Positions 1 to 6,994 of a DNA stretch of 64,000 nucleotides are shown in pieces. The stretch is taken from assembly GCF_002803155.1 (NCBI RefSeq), contig NZ_NNBP01000032.1:39231-103230 (forward strand). The letters are read 5' to 3'. A model generated the notes under the pieces. The model worked only from the letters and a program-made list of their open reading frames with translations. It had not been told where the DNA came from and searched no databases. The first letter of the stretch is position 1. Each line of letters begins with the position of its first letter. This stretch comes from Streptomyces sp. CB02959. Lineage in GTDB: Bacteria; Actinomycetota; Actinomycetes; Streptomycetales; Streptomycetaceae. The position numbers and the translations under genes were made by a program.

Positions 1-1329
1 GCCGAGTGGCTCGCCGATGCCCAGAATCTGGTTCCCACCCATACGCCGTCGTCCCAATGGCCTGGAATCCAGGTGAACTGGAAGCTGCTGGCGCTCGTCC
101 TCGGCTACAAGCCCGTGCACAGTAAGGCATTCAATGAGCGATCCGAACTCTGCCGCAGGCGACGTGCGATGGTCCTGGGCGCAGTGGCTAAGGGGCGGAC
201 GACGACGAACACCCTAACCGGGGAATTGGTACAGGTCGTCCGCGAAGACGGCAGCACCGGCCCCTGGCACCCCGGAATCGACCCCGAAGCCTTATTCGTC
301 CTGAAGGCGGCTCTGCGCAACGCGGCATTCGTCCTAGTGGTCGGGCTCTCCATGATGCGCGATTCAGAGATCTACGAAATCATGCGCGGAGCCGTTGTCG
401 AGCACTACAGCACTCCGGCCATCTCGTCGACGAAGATCAAGGGAACCGCTAACAGACCCGGCAAACACTGGTGGGTTGCCGATCCCATCGTCGAAGCTCT
501 CGCTATCGCAGAAGCGGTCTCTCTTCATGATGAACGCGTCTTCGCGCCCGCTCACGCCAGTCGGCAGGACGACGGCGTCGTCGACAGCGTCCTCTTGCTC
601 GCTGCGTTCGTGAAGTGCTCGAACGCCGGCAGGGCTTGGTCGGGCCTCGACGAGATCCCCACCACTTACATCCGTCCCCACATGTTCCGCCGCACCATGG
701 CCATGCTCACCGATCAGTTCCCTGGCTCTGAGATCGCCACCGGCATCCAGCTCAAGCACGTCGCCGCCAGAGCTCTGGCCAACACCACCACCCGCGGCTA
801 CGCGGCCTCCGACGCAGACTGGGTCAAGTACCTCACCGATGCCCTCGATAACGTGAAGTTCCGCAAGATCAAGAACCTCTACCAGCACCACACCGCAGGC
901 GAGGAGATCGGGTTCGGGCCCGGGGCCGAACGCGTCAAGGACGCCTTCGACCAGATCACCGCCACCGTCAAGGCCCGGAACGGCGACGCCCGTACTGCCG
1001 ACGCCCTCTTGCGCACCACACGGATCCACATCCGCTTCGGCATGCTCAACAACTGCACCGCCGACCACACCAACCCCGTCGGCGCCGTCTGCCTCGAGAA
1101 CGCGATCGTCCCCGAAGGCCATGTCGGCCCCCTCGACGAACGCTGCCGGCCCGACCGATGCGCCAACAGCATGATCGGCCCCGAGCACCTGCCGATCTAC
1201 GACTCCCACCAGCGCAAACAGCTCCAGCTCATCAACAACCCCTCCACGCCCCCCTGCCGCCGCGACCTCGCTGAACGCGAACTGGACATCACCCGCAACG
1301 TGCACAAGATGGCAGGTCAGGCCCAGTGA
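1..1329 (+). CDS. Tyrosine recombinase (integrase), 5' end outside window
   Basis: The reading frame is open from base 1, so the gene starts upstream of the window; a GTG at 73 is probably internal. Catalytic-core motifs of tyrosine recombinases are visible in order: an Arg in SMMRDSE (about base 355), the H-x-x-R box in HMFRRT (about 680), the second His in LKHV (about 755) and the Tyr nucleophile in TTRGY (about 800). About 175 further residues follow, including a Cys/His-bearing stretch (C-x..-C-x4-C-NS) that could bind metal; this tail is longer than in phage integrases and recalls the multi-recombinase transposons of Tn554 type. It overlaps the next gene by 4 nt (GTGA). Inferred role: integration and excision of the accessory segment at the left of the window. 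The family is firm; the exact element type is inferred. Confidence 0.85.
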   Translation, partial: AEWLADAQNLVPTHTPSSQWPGIQVNWKLLALVLGYKPVHSKAFNERSELCRRRRAMVLGAVAKGRTTTNTLTGELVQVVREDGSTGPWHPGIDPEALFVLKAALRNAAFVLVVGLSMMRDSEIYEIMRGAVVEHYSTPAISSTKIKGTANRPGKHWWVADPIVEALAIAEAVSLHDERVFAPAHASRQDDGVVDSVLLLAAFVKCSNAGRAWSGLDEIPTTYIRPHMFRRTMAMLTDQFPGSEIATGIQLKHVAARALANTTTRGYAASDADWVKYLTDALDNVKFRKIKNLYQHHTAGEEIGFGPGAERVKDAFDQITATVKARNGDARTADALLRTTRIHIRFGMLNNCTADHTNPVGAVCLENAIVPEGHVGPLDERCRPDRCANSMIGPEHLPIYDSHQRKQLQLINNPSTPPCRRDLAERELDITRNVHKMAGQAQ

Positions 1330-1772
1330 CCTACCCCGCCGACATCCCCGAAGACCCAGTCAGCCCCAAGACCGCCGCCGCGCTGCGGGCAGCGATGACC
1401 CGCCTCTTCGACGGCCGCCCGCAACGGACCGACGGACGTCTCACGAAAGAGAACCTCTACAAAGAAGCCCAGGTCAGCCGCGCGACCATGAACCGCGCGC
1501 AGGCGATCCTGACCGAGTGGGACGCGCATCTCGCTGTCCACGGCAAGGTCACCCCCGGTGAGGCCAAACGCGACGCGACCATCGCGGACCTCAAGAAGCG
1601 CCTGACCGCGAAGACCCAGGAATGCACACTCCTGGAGAACAAACTCAAGGCCGCCCACACCGCGATCGCCGCCCTCTTCCACGACAACGAAGCCCTACGG
1701 CAGCAGCTCGACAGGGACGTCTCAACCACCGTCACGCCTATCCGCCCCCGCGGCCCTCGCCAAGGCCGCTGA
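1326..1772 (+). CDS. Small HTH/coiled-coil partner of the recombinase (TnpC/DUF6262-like)
   Basis: 148 residues, GTG start inside the recombinase stop (GTGA), so translation is coupled. Residues about 30-65 look like a helix-turn-helix (NLYKEAQVSRATMNRAQ) and residues about 85-130 form a charged heptad-rich helix. Small proteins of this layout follow the last recombinase in Tn554-like and other multi-integrase elements and help orient or activate recombination; that assignment rests on position and architecture, not on a catalytic motif. No enzymatic residues are seen. Confidence 0.6.
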   Translation: MTYPADIPEDPVSPKTAAALRAAMTRLFDGRPQRTDGRLTKENLYKEAQVSRATMNRAQAILTEWDAHLAVHGKVTPGEAKRDATIADLKKRLTAKTQECTLLENKLKAAHTAIAALFHDNEALRQQLDRDVSTTVTPIRPRGPRQGR

Positions 1773-1937
1773 AGGCGGAAGCAGGGGTGCGCTCCTCTCA
1801 CCTCGATGAACTCACGCACGGGGACCGCGAGATGCGCAAGCGGAACCCGTCGAATAGCATTTGGAAAAGAGCGTTCCGTAACTCCTGGAGGGAGAGGAGT
1901 CCGACCGCATTCCTGGCCTCGTTTGGGGAGGCGCTCG

Positions 1938-2747
1938 ATGGAAAATCCGCTTCCACGAAAGGCCATTCAGGGGCTTCTGGTTCTGCTCGCGCTTGCCGTG
2001 ATCGCGGGGTTGATTTCTCTGCAGGTCATCCTCTACGGGGCGAAGAAAGATAGCTGGAAGCTGCTGATTCCAGGCATGCTTGCAAGCTTGGTTGCCGTTC
2101 TAATTGTCTACGTCGTTTCTAAGACGATTCTCCGGTCAACGCAGGCATTCCTCTCTAATGAGGCAATCGAGGATTTGAGCGGCAGGATAGTGAGCTCTGT
2201 AGAGCGAGCGGCAGTCGCTAGGCAGGGTGCCTACGCTCTGATGTATAAGTGGTACGAAATACCTTGGAGAGATTTGCTGGCAGGAGCCTCGCAGGTCGAC
2301 GTAGTCGCTTCTTATATGGATACATGGGTAAATCATGTATCCAATTCCCTTAGAGCCGCTTTCGATCACGGGTGTGTCGTGCGTATGTATCTCCCTCTAA
2401 TTGGAAGCGATGCTGCTCGACGGGTGAGTGAACGTTTTCCCGAGTACGACAGTGAGGGGATTAAAAGTAAAATTAGAAACACTCCGGCGAAAATGCAAAC
2501 CCTGAGGGGTGATCCATCCTCTCGTAAGGGAAAGCTTGAAGTTTGGTCGACGAGAACTTTTTGTATGTGGTGCTTGGTCTTGATAGATCGCCGATGGCTC
2601 ATAGTGGACCCATTTGATCACTTTCGACGTGGCGCCATTGAAGGTCCCGGTTTCGTGATTGACCTGGAGCAGAACCCTGAGTGGCTGGCATGGGCGGACA
2701 AGGAGCTATCTGGATTCAAAAATACAGGAACCAAAGAATCTTTCTAG
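1938..2747 (+). CDS. Two-helix membrane protein with PLD-like cytoplasmic domain
   Basis: 269 residues from ATG 1938, chosen because GGGGAGG lies about 7 nt upstream and because the longer frame from 1806 adds only low-complexity Arg-rich sequence. Two hydrophobic helices occupy about residues 12-33 and 42-61 with Lys between them, followed by about 200 soluble residues presumably in the cytoplasm. The segment around residues 110-150 (VDVVASYMDTW ... DHGCVVRMYLPLIGSD) resembles the beta-alpha-beta core of phospholipase-D-like folds, but no complete HKD motif is present, so catalysis is doubtful. The gene is clearly AT-richer than its surroundings, uses codons rare in Streptomyces, and sits directly behind the recombinase pair, as cargo would. 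Function unknown; a membrane sensor or effector of a defence-type system is a hypothesis only. Confidence 0.7.
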   Translation: MENPLPRKAIQGLLVLLALAVIAGLISLQVILYGAKKDSWKLLIPGMLASLVAVLIVYVVSKTILRSTQAFLSNEAIEDLSGRIVSSVERAAVARQGAYALMYKWYEIPWRDLLAGASQVDVVASYMDTWVNHVSNSLRAAFDHGCVVRMYLPLIGSDAARRVSERFPEYDSEGIKSKIRNTPAKMQTLRGDPSSRKGKLEVWSTRTFCMWCLVLIDRRWLIVDPFDHFRRGAIEGPGFVIDLEQNPEWLAWADKELSGFKNTGTKESF

Positions 2748-2813
2748 AGATCTTTAACGGTGCGGGTTACGTCGGGTCGTGACGGCTGTCGTGGGCCGCG
2801 CTATGCCGGGAGA

Positions 2814-3308
2814 ATGAGGTATCCCGATGGCGGTGGATTGACGACCGAGGAACGAGCTCGGCGTGAGCAAGTTAGGCTCGCAGCCGCTGGCTTGATCGAA
2901 GCCGGGGCCAGTGACCGGGAGGTGGCCCGGCGGTTCAGGGTGACCCGGATGTCGGCGAACCGCTGGCGGCGGGCGTTGGCTTCGGGCGGTCGGCAGGCCC
3001 TGGCCTCCAAAGGTCCAGGCGGCGCCCGCTGCAAGCTCGACGTGGGACAACTCGGCCTTTTGGAGACGGTGTTGGACGCCGGCCCGGCCGCCTCCGGCTG
3101 GAGTGACCAGTGCTGGACGCTGGCCCGGATCGCCGAGATCGTGCGCCGCCGGTTCGGCGTCGAGTACACCCTGGCCGGGCTGGACCTGCTGCTGCACCGC
3201 AACGGCTGGAGTGTGCAGGTCCCCTCCCGCAAGGTCACCGAGCGGGACGAGGCGAAGATCGCCGCCTGGAGCGCGAGCAATGCCAGCCCAGCGTCGGCCT
3301 GCGGGTAA
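2814..3308 (+). mobile_element. IS630-family transposase, N-terminal fragment
   Basis: From ATG 2814 (GGGAGA just upstream) the frame gives MRYPDGGGLT and then a double helix-turn-helix (residues about 20-65, SDREVARRFRVTRMSANRWRRAL), the linker and the winged second HTH ending in LLLHRNGWSVQVPSRKVTERDE. This is the usual start of the roughly 350-residue IS630-type transposases of actinomycetes. The normal next block (AAW followed by an acidic segment and the DDE core) is lost: after AAW the frame runs into an unrelated tail and stops, giving about 164 residues. Residual similarity in another frame (EREQ) suggests a frameshift or deletion at about 3277. No DDE residues remain, so it is inactive. 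No terminal inverted repeats were identified. Confidence 0.75.
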
Positions 3309-3469
3309 CGGCGCCTTGCCGAGACAGGATCATCACGCAAACCGGCTACTGACGAGTCGTACGGCCGTCTGAACTCGGTAATTCCGCCCGCTCGCACGGG
3401 CTCGCCTCGTGCGTCATCCTGGGAACGTAGCCATGAATCCACGATGTCCTTGCAGCGACGAGGTGGCAC

Positions 3470-4426
3470 ATGGAGGCCAACGGTCCTGTTGCCAAAGTCT
3501 TGGAGGTTCAGGTGACTGCCCGCGATGCGCGCCCTTGCGGTAAGTGCCAGGTTATGATGCTGGATGACTTTCCGGAGAAAGGCGCATGCCCTGTCGGTGG
3601 CGGACATAAAGCATACGGCTACTTGTTCGGATTTGCGGCCGGTGCGCCAACTCCCACCGCCGAGACGAACTGGTTTTTCTGTGACAAATGCTATTCCCTG
3701 TTCCTTAATAGGTTTGCAGAGAAAGGTATTTGCCCTGCAGGTGGCGGCCATGAAGCGAGTGGCCCTAATCTACTCGTTCCATTCAATGGCGTAGATGATC
3801 ATGTACATCAGACGAATTGGCGTTTCTGTGACCGGTGCTATGCCTTGTTCTTCAACGGCTCTGGTGGGGGCGTGTGTCCTGCGGGTGGCGCACATCTGGT
3901 CAAGTACAGCTTTGATTATGTGATAGACCACTGGACGGACGAACCACAAGACTCCATGGATAATGAGGAACTCAAACTTTGGCTCCTCGTGAACGGGATC
4001 CGCACCGAGAACGGATTGCCGCAGGTGGAGATTGACGTACGGCTCGTTGCTGCAGCCCGCGCTCACAGTCAGGATCTTGCCAACAATCCCGACAGAGCGG
4101 GACAGTCGGGCCTGTGGCGGCAAGTGTGGAACGGTTTTCCCGGTCACGTAGGGTCGGACGGCAGCACGCCACCGGATCGGATTGAACGAGCTGTTGGTTC
4201 GCCCGGCGGTGAGAATGTCTACGTTGGATGGTTTTCCGGAAACGTCACCCCGCCTAGCCCTCAGGATGCACTCAACTGGTGGGTGGGGGAACCGTCTCAC
4301 AAGGCAAATATCCTCAACCCCAGTCATCGGCACACGGGTCTTGGCATAGCGTATGGAGACGGTGTTTCTCCTGACGGCGTACAGCTGACCTACTTCTACT
4401 TCACGCAAGACTTCATGGACGCGTGA
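3470..4426 (+). CDS. Triple CCCH-ribbon plus CAP-domain protein
   Basis: 318 residues. Three repeats of about 35-48 residues occupy residues about 20-150; each has C-x2-C, then (x)11-13, then CP-x-GG-x-H (Cys23/26/40-His46, Cys71/74/88-His94, Cys120/123/136-His142), which fits three small zinc sites. Residues about 168-318 form a CAP (SCP/PR-1) domain: an N-terminal helix with RTENGLP, the Ala/His helix RAHSQDLA, GHVGSDGSTP, GENVYVGW, and HKANILNPSHRHTGLGIAYG near the end. Bacterial CAP proteins are usually secreted, but no signal peptide is visible here. Codon use is less GC-biased than in the core genes. It stands alone among accessory genes. The domains are clear; the biological role is unknown. 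Confidence 0.75.
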   Translation: MEANGPVAKVLEVQVTARDARPCGKCQVMMLDDFPEKGACPVGGGHKAYGYLFGFAAGAPTPTAETNWFFCDKCYSLFLNRFAEKGICPAGGGHEASGPNLLVPFNGVDDHVHQTNWRFCDRCYALFFNGSGGGVCPAGGAHLVKYSFDYVIDHWTDEPQDSMDNEELKLWLLVNGIRTENGLPQVEIDVRLVAAARAHSQDLANNPDRAGQSGLWRQVWNGFPGHVGSDGSTPPDRIERAVGSPGGENVYVGWFSGNVTPPSPQDALNWWVGEPSHKANILNPSHRHTGLGIAYGDGVSPDGVQLTYFYFTQDFMDA

Positions 4427-4453
4427 ACGTCTCTTTACCGTTACTGCCGCTCG

Positions 4454-4654
4454 TCATCCAATGACTCCTGACAGGTGTCGACAGGGTGAGAGAAAGCCGA
4501 AGCCGTGTAGCTTGAAGCCGCGGGCCGCCATCGCGGTCACGATGGCGGCGCCTTCATAGATGGAGCAGGGCAGCCCCCCGGACTTTGACGAGACGTGGGT
4601 CCGCCCTTCTAGCGGCCCAACTCGGTGGATCAAATCACTGCCACCTCGGCGCAG
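4454..4654 (-). pseudogene. Degraded coding remnant (tRNA-ribosyltransferase-like tail?)
   Basis: Minus-strand frame of 67 codons between a TGA above 4654 and the stop at 4454, without a usable start. The middle reads GLPCSIYEGAAIVTAM then AARGFKLHGFGF with strong GC at third positions and only ordinary codons, which is unlikely by chance in a non-coding gap. The RGF-x-LHGFG block recalls a motif I associate with actinomycete and plasmid tRNA-ribosyltransferase-like (DUF7221) proteins, but the family call is weak. Its C-terminal end looks random. Interpreted as a truncated gene left by rearrangement at the edge of the element. Confidence 0.35.
4524..4549. repeat. 10-bp inverted repeat with 6-nt loop
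   Basis: GCCGCCATCG (4524-4533) pairs perfectly with CGATGGCGGC (4540-4549). It lies 98 nt after the CAP-protein gene and could end its transcript, but it also falls inside the minus-strand coding remnant, where it may be coincidental. No T-run follows. Confidence 0.35.
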
Positions 4655-4733
4655 TCAGCCGGCACGCAGGCGTTCCAGTGGCCAACCTTTACCTTAAGTG
4701 CCAGGCCAGACACATCGCTTGCTTTGCACCAGA

Positions 4734-4747
4734 TGTCTCATGAGACA
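4734..4747. repeat. 14-bp perfect palindrome at the comEC junction
   Basis: TGTCTCATGAGACA is a perfect palindrome ending 16 bp before the first recognisable comEC codon (CAT at 4764). Symmetric sites of this size can be recombinase core sites or repressor operators. No second copy was found in the window, as expected if the other attachment half is outside. Role inferred from position only. Confidence 0.4.
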
Positions 4748-4763
4748 CACTGAGCGCGAAGAA

Positions 4764-5571
4764 CATTTTCACGCCGACCACGTGGACGGCCTGCCCGGGG
4801 CGTTGCGCGGCCGTTCGGTCGGCGCGATCGAGACCACGACGTTCCAAGAGCCGGATGGGCAGGCGAAGTTCGTACGGCGAGTGGCGGCGGGTGCCGGGGT
4901 TCCCGTCCTCCGTGCCGTACCGGGGGAGCGGCGTCGCCTGGGCCCCCTGACATGGGAAGTTCTCTGGCCGGTCACTTCCCCGCTGACGCCACAGGCGGAT
5001 GCGCCGCCGTGGGGAGCTGCGATGCGACGGCCGCAGTCCCGATTGGACCCGTCGATGCCGGTGCTGACGGCCGGTGGCGGCGAGTTCTCCGGACCCAACG
5101 ATGCCAGCGTCACCTTGCTCGTTCGGACGGGCGGGCTGACTGTCCTGCTACTTGGTGATCTCGAACCGCCGGCTCAACAGGAATTGCTGAGCGCCCATCC
5201 GGAGCTGGCCGCCATTGACGTCCTGAAGGTGGCGCACCACGGCTTCCGCCTATCAGGACCCGGAGCTGATGCATCGCCTGATGCCGCGGCTCGCCCTCAT
5301 CTCTTGTGGCGCCGGAAATCCGTACGGACATCCCGCTCCTCGCACCATTGCGGCACTGCGGGCCGGCGGCACGCTGGTGCTGCGCACGGACACCGACGGT
5401 GCCATCGCGGTCGTCGGCACTTCCGGGAAGCTCTCCGCGGTGGTCGGCGGACGCCGGTCCGGAGGCCGATCGTCCCGCGGGCCGTCGCCCAGGAGGCGGC
5501 TCAGAGGGCGGCGGGGCAGAGGCCGGGGCGGGGGCCGGTACGGCAGCCCTTTTGAGCCCCACCGAATATGA
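4764..5571 (+). pseudogene. comEC: comEC 3' fragment (DNA-uptake channel, MBL domain), frameshifted
   Basis: The sequence starts at HFHADHVDGLPGAL, the first metal motif of the C-terminal metallo-beta-lactamase domain of ComEC/Rec2. It continues through GPNDASVTLLV, LLLGDLE and DVLKVAHHG, all typical of ComEC. After AHHG an extra T at 5244/5245 shifts the frame: removing it restores the expected SAYQDPELMHRL followed by GAGNPYGHPAP, RTDTDGAI and the usual Arg-rich tail, ending at 5571. The membrane competence domain and everything before the MBL motif are missing. CAT TTT at the left edge are codons unusual for this host, suggesting that the junction lies around 4764-4772. In Streptomyces comEC normally precedes holA, which follows here after the acetyltransferase gene. 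No functional channel can be made from this copy. Confidence 0.85.
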
Positions 5572-5701
5572 AGATCCGCTCGGCATGCGGAGGCACTGCG
5601 GCGCACGGAGAAGTCTGTGGCACACCGGGAATCCGAGGGGCATGTGCAGAGCTACGCGAAAGGTGGAGAGCTGTGGGACACATGGAGAGGAAGAACATCT
5701 G

Positions 5702-6475
5702 ATGGACGACGTCACCGCTGATGCCTACCTCCGGCGGATATCCGCGACCCGACCGACCGTCCCTGACGCGGAGGCGTTGCGTGCGCTGCAACTGAGCCAT
5801 CTGCGGGCCGTGCCGTTCGAGAACCTCGCCATTCATCTGGGGGAGGAGATCGTGCTGGCGGAGCAGCCGCTGTTGGACAAGGTCGTCGGAGCCCGTCGGG
5901 GTGGGTTCTGTTACGAGCTCAACGGCGTCTTCGCGGCACTGCTCAGAGCACTGGGTTATGAGGTCGAGCTGCTGTCGGCGCGGGTGTTCGGGCCCGAGGG
6001 GTTGGGGATTCCGTATGACCATCTCGCGCTGCGGGTGCACACGCCCACGGGGCCTCGGCTCACGGACGTCGGCTTCGGGCGGAACAGCCACTATCCGTTG
6101 CGGTTGGACAGTGCCGCGGACCAGAACGATCCCGGGGGTGTTTTCCGGATAGCGGAGACGCCGCAGGGCGACCTCGACGTCTACCGGGACGGGGAGCCGC
6201 AGTACCGCATGGAACAACGCCCGCGCGAGCTGTCCGACTTCGAGGCGGGGTGCTGGTGGCAGCGCACGTCGCCCCTTTCACATTTCAGGCGGTCGCTGGT
6301 CTGTTCGCAGCTCACGGAGACCGGCCGGGTGACGCTCTCCGGGCGCGCGTTGGTGATCACCGGTGCGGATGGCACCCGGAAGGAGCGCGAATTGGACGCG
6401 GACGAGGTCCTGCAGGCGTACCGCACCCACTTCGGTATCACGCTGGCCCGGGAGCCGATCCTCGTGAGTGCGTGA
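5702..6475 (+). CDS. nat: Arylamine N-acetyltransferase
   Basis: 257 residues from ATG 5702 with GAGAGGAAG about 9 nt upstream; a longer in-frame extension to 5306 is only the shadow of the comEC tail. The catalytic triad of the NAT family is intact: Cys70 in RRGGFCYELNG, His107 in YDHLALRV and Asp122 in LTDVGFG. The N-terminal PFENLAIHLG block is also canonical. It transfers acetyl groups from acetyl-CoA to arylamines or hydrazines in the cytoplasm; related enzymes also close amide bonds in ansamycin-type pathways, but no such cluster is present. It is a single gene between the comEC fragment and a convergent small gene. Its stop codon lies inside a run of 8-bp tandem repeats. Confidence 0.93.
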   Translation: MDDVTADAYLRRISATRPTVPDAEALRALQLSHLRAVPFENLAIHLGEEIVLAEQPLLDKVVGARRGGFCYELNGVFAALLRALGYEVELLSARVFGPEGLGIPYDHLALRVHTPTGPRLTDVGFGRNSHYPLRLDSAADQNDPGGVFRIAETPQGDLDVYRDGEPQYRMEQRPRELSDFEAGCWWQRTSPLSHFRRSLVCSQLTETGRVTLSGRALVITGADGTRKERELDADEVLQAYRTHFGITLAREPILVSA

Positions 6476-6507
6476 GTGCGTGAGTGCGTGAGTGCGTGAG
6501 TGCGTGA
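6464..6507. repeat. Tandem 8-bp repeat GTGAGTGC, five copies
   Basis: Five perfect head-to-tail GTGAGTGC units (6464-6503) plus a partial GTGA. The array begins in the last codons of the acetyltransferase gene and supplies its TGA stop, so copy-number change would alter the extreme C-terminus or simply lengthen the 3' UTR. Confidence 0.9.
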
Positions 6508-6527
6508 TCGACTGAGCGACTGAGTGT

Positions 6528-6570
6528 GGGTGGGAGGGCGGGAGGTGGGTGGGGAGGGGAGGGGAGGGGG
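6528..6570 (+). other. G-run tract with quadruplex potential
   Basis: At least eight runs of three to five G are separated by one to three bases (GGGTGGGAGGGCGGG ... GGGGAGGGGAGGGG). It lies in the 3' UTR of the acetyltransferase and just beyond the stop of the opposing small gene. The transcript of the plus strand could fold into an RNA quadruplex and help end transcription between these convergent genes. Confidence 0.6.
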
Positions 6571-6578
6571 AAGGAGGG

Positions 6579-6833
6579 CTACTCGGTCTCGCGCCAGCCT
6601 TCGTACTCCGCGGCGAGGGCGTTCAGGCGAGCGGGGTCCTGGGCGGCGTCGGGGTCCTCGACCACGACCAGCCACTGCGCGTCCTCGGCGTCGTCCTCGC
6701 CGGCCAGGGCGTCCCGTACCAGCTGGGGTTCCTCGGTGACGCCGAAGCGTTCGGTCAGGGCCGCGGCCACTTCCTCGGCGGCGTCGCGGTCGGGGAGGAC
6801 GAGTACGTGTCGGCTGTGGTGGGTGTCGTTCAC
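6579..6833 (-). CDS. Conserved hypothetical acidic small protein
   Basis: 84 residues, GTG start at 6833. It reads as an ordinary soluble protein with a beta-strand (HVLVLPDR), an amphipathic helix rich in Ala/Glu, a second strand (QWLVVVEDP) and an acidic end (AAEYEGWRETE). This fits a small alpha/beta fold of the type kept beside holA in Streptomyces, but no named family is recognised. There is no signal peptide or metal motif. It converges on the acetyltransferase gene and diverges from holA. Confidence 0.75.
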   Translation of the reverse strand: MNDTHHSRHVLVLPDRDAAEEVAAALTERFGVTEEPQLVRDALAGEDDAEDAQWLVVVEDPDAAQDPARLNALAAEYEGWRETE

Positions 6834-6994
6834 CGGTCCATTGTCGGGTAGCGGTCGGCGGCGCGGCTCCGCGGGACGAGTGCTGCCCCTGGCCCCAGCC
6901 GAGCCCGCTCATGCCGCGGCTCCGCCGGGGCGGTCGGAGCGGTTGGCCTTGGGGCGGGCGGGTTTGTCAGTGGGGCGTGGGATGCTGGGACGCG

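Larger units (their letters stand above)
1..4763. mobile_element. Accessory segment, probable right part of an integrated element
   Basis: Everything left of the comEC fragment is foreign to the conserved gene order that follows. It has the recombinase pair, an AT-rich orphan membrane gene, a cut-down IS630 transposase, a repeat-containing CAP protein and a coding scrap on the other strand. The boundary is drawn where comEC similarity starts (about 4764-4772). The left boundary is outside the window. Whether this is one element or layered insertions cannot be decided from the visible sequence. Confidence 0.5.

Noticed and set aside
5306..5701. Upstream extension of the arylamine acetyltransferase
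   Set aside because: The extra 132 codons are another frame of the comEC remnant; ATG 5702 has its own ribosome site and gives the normal family length.
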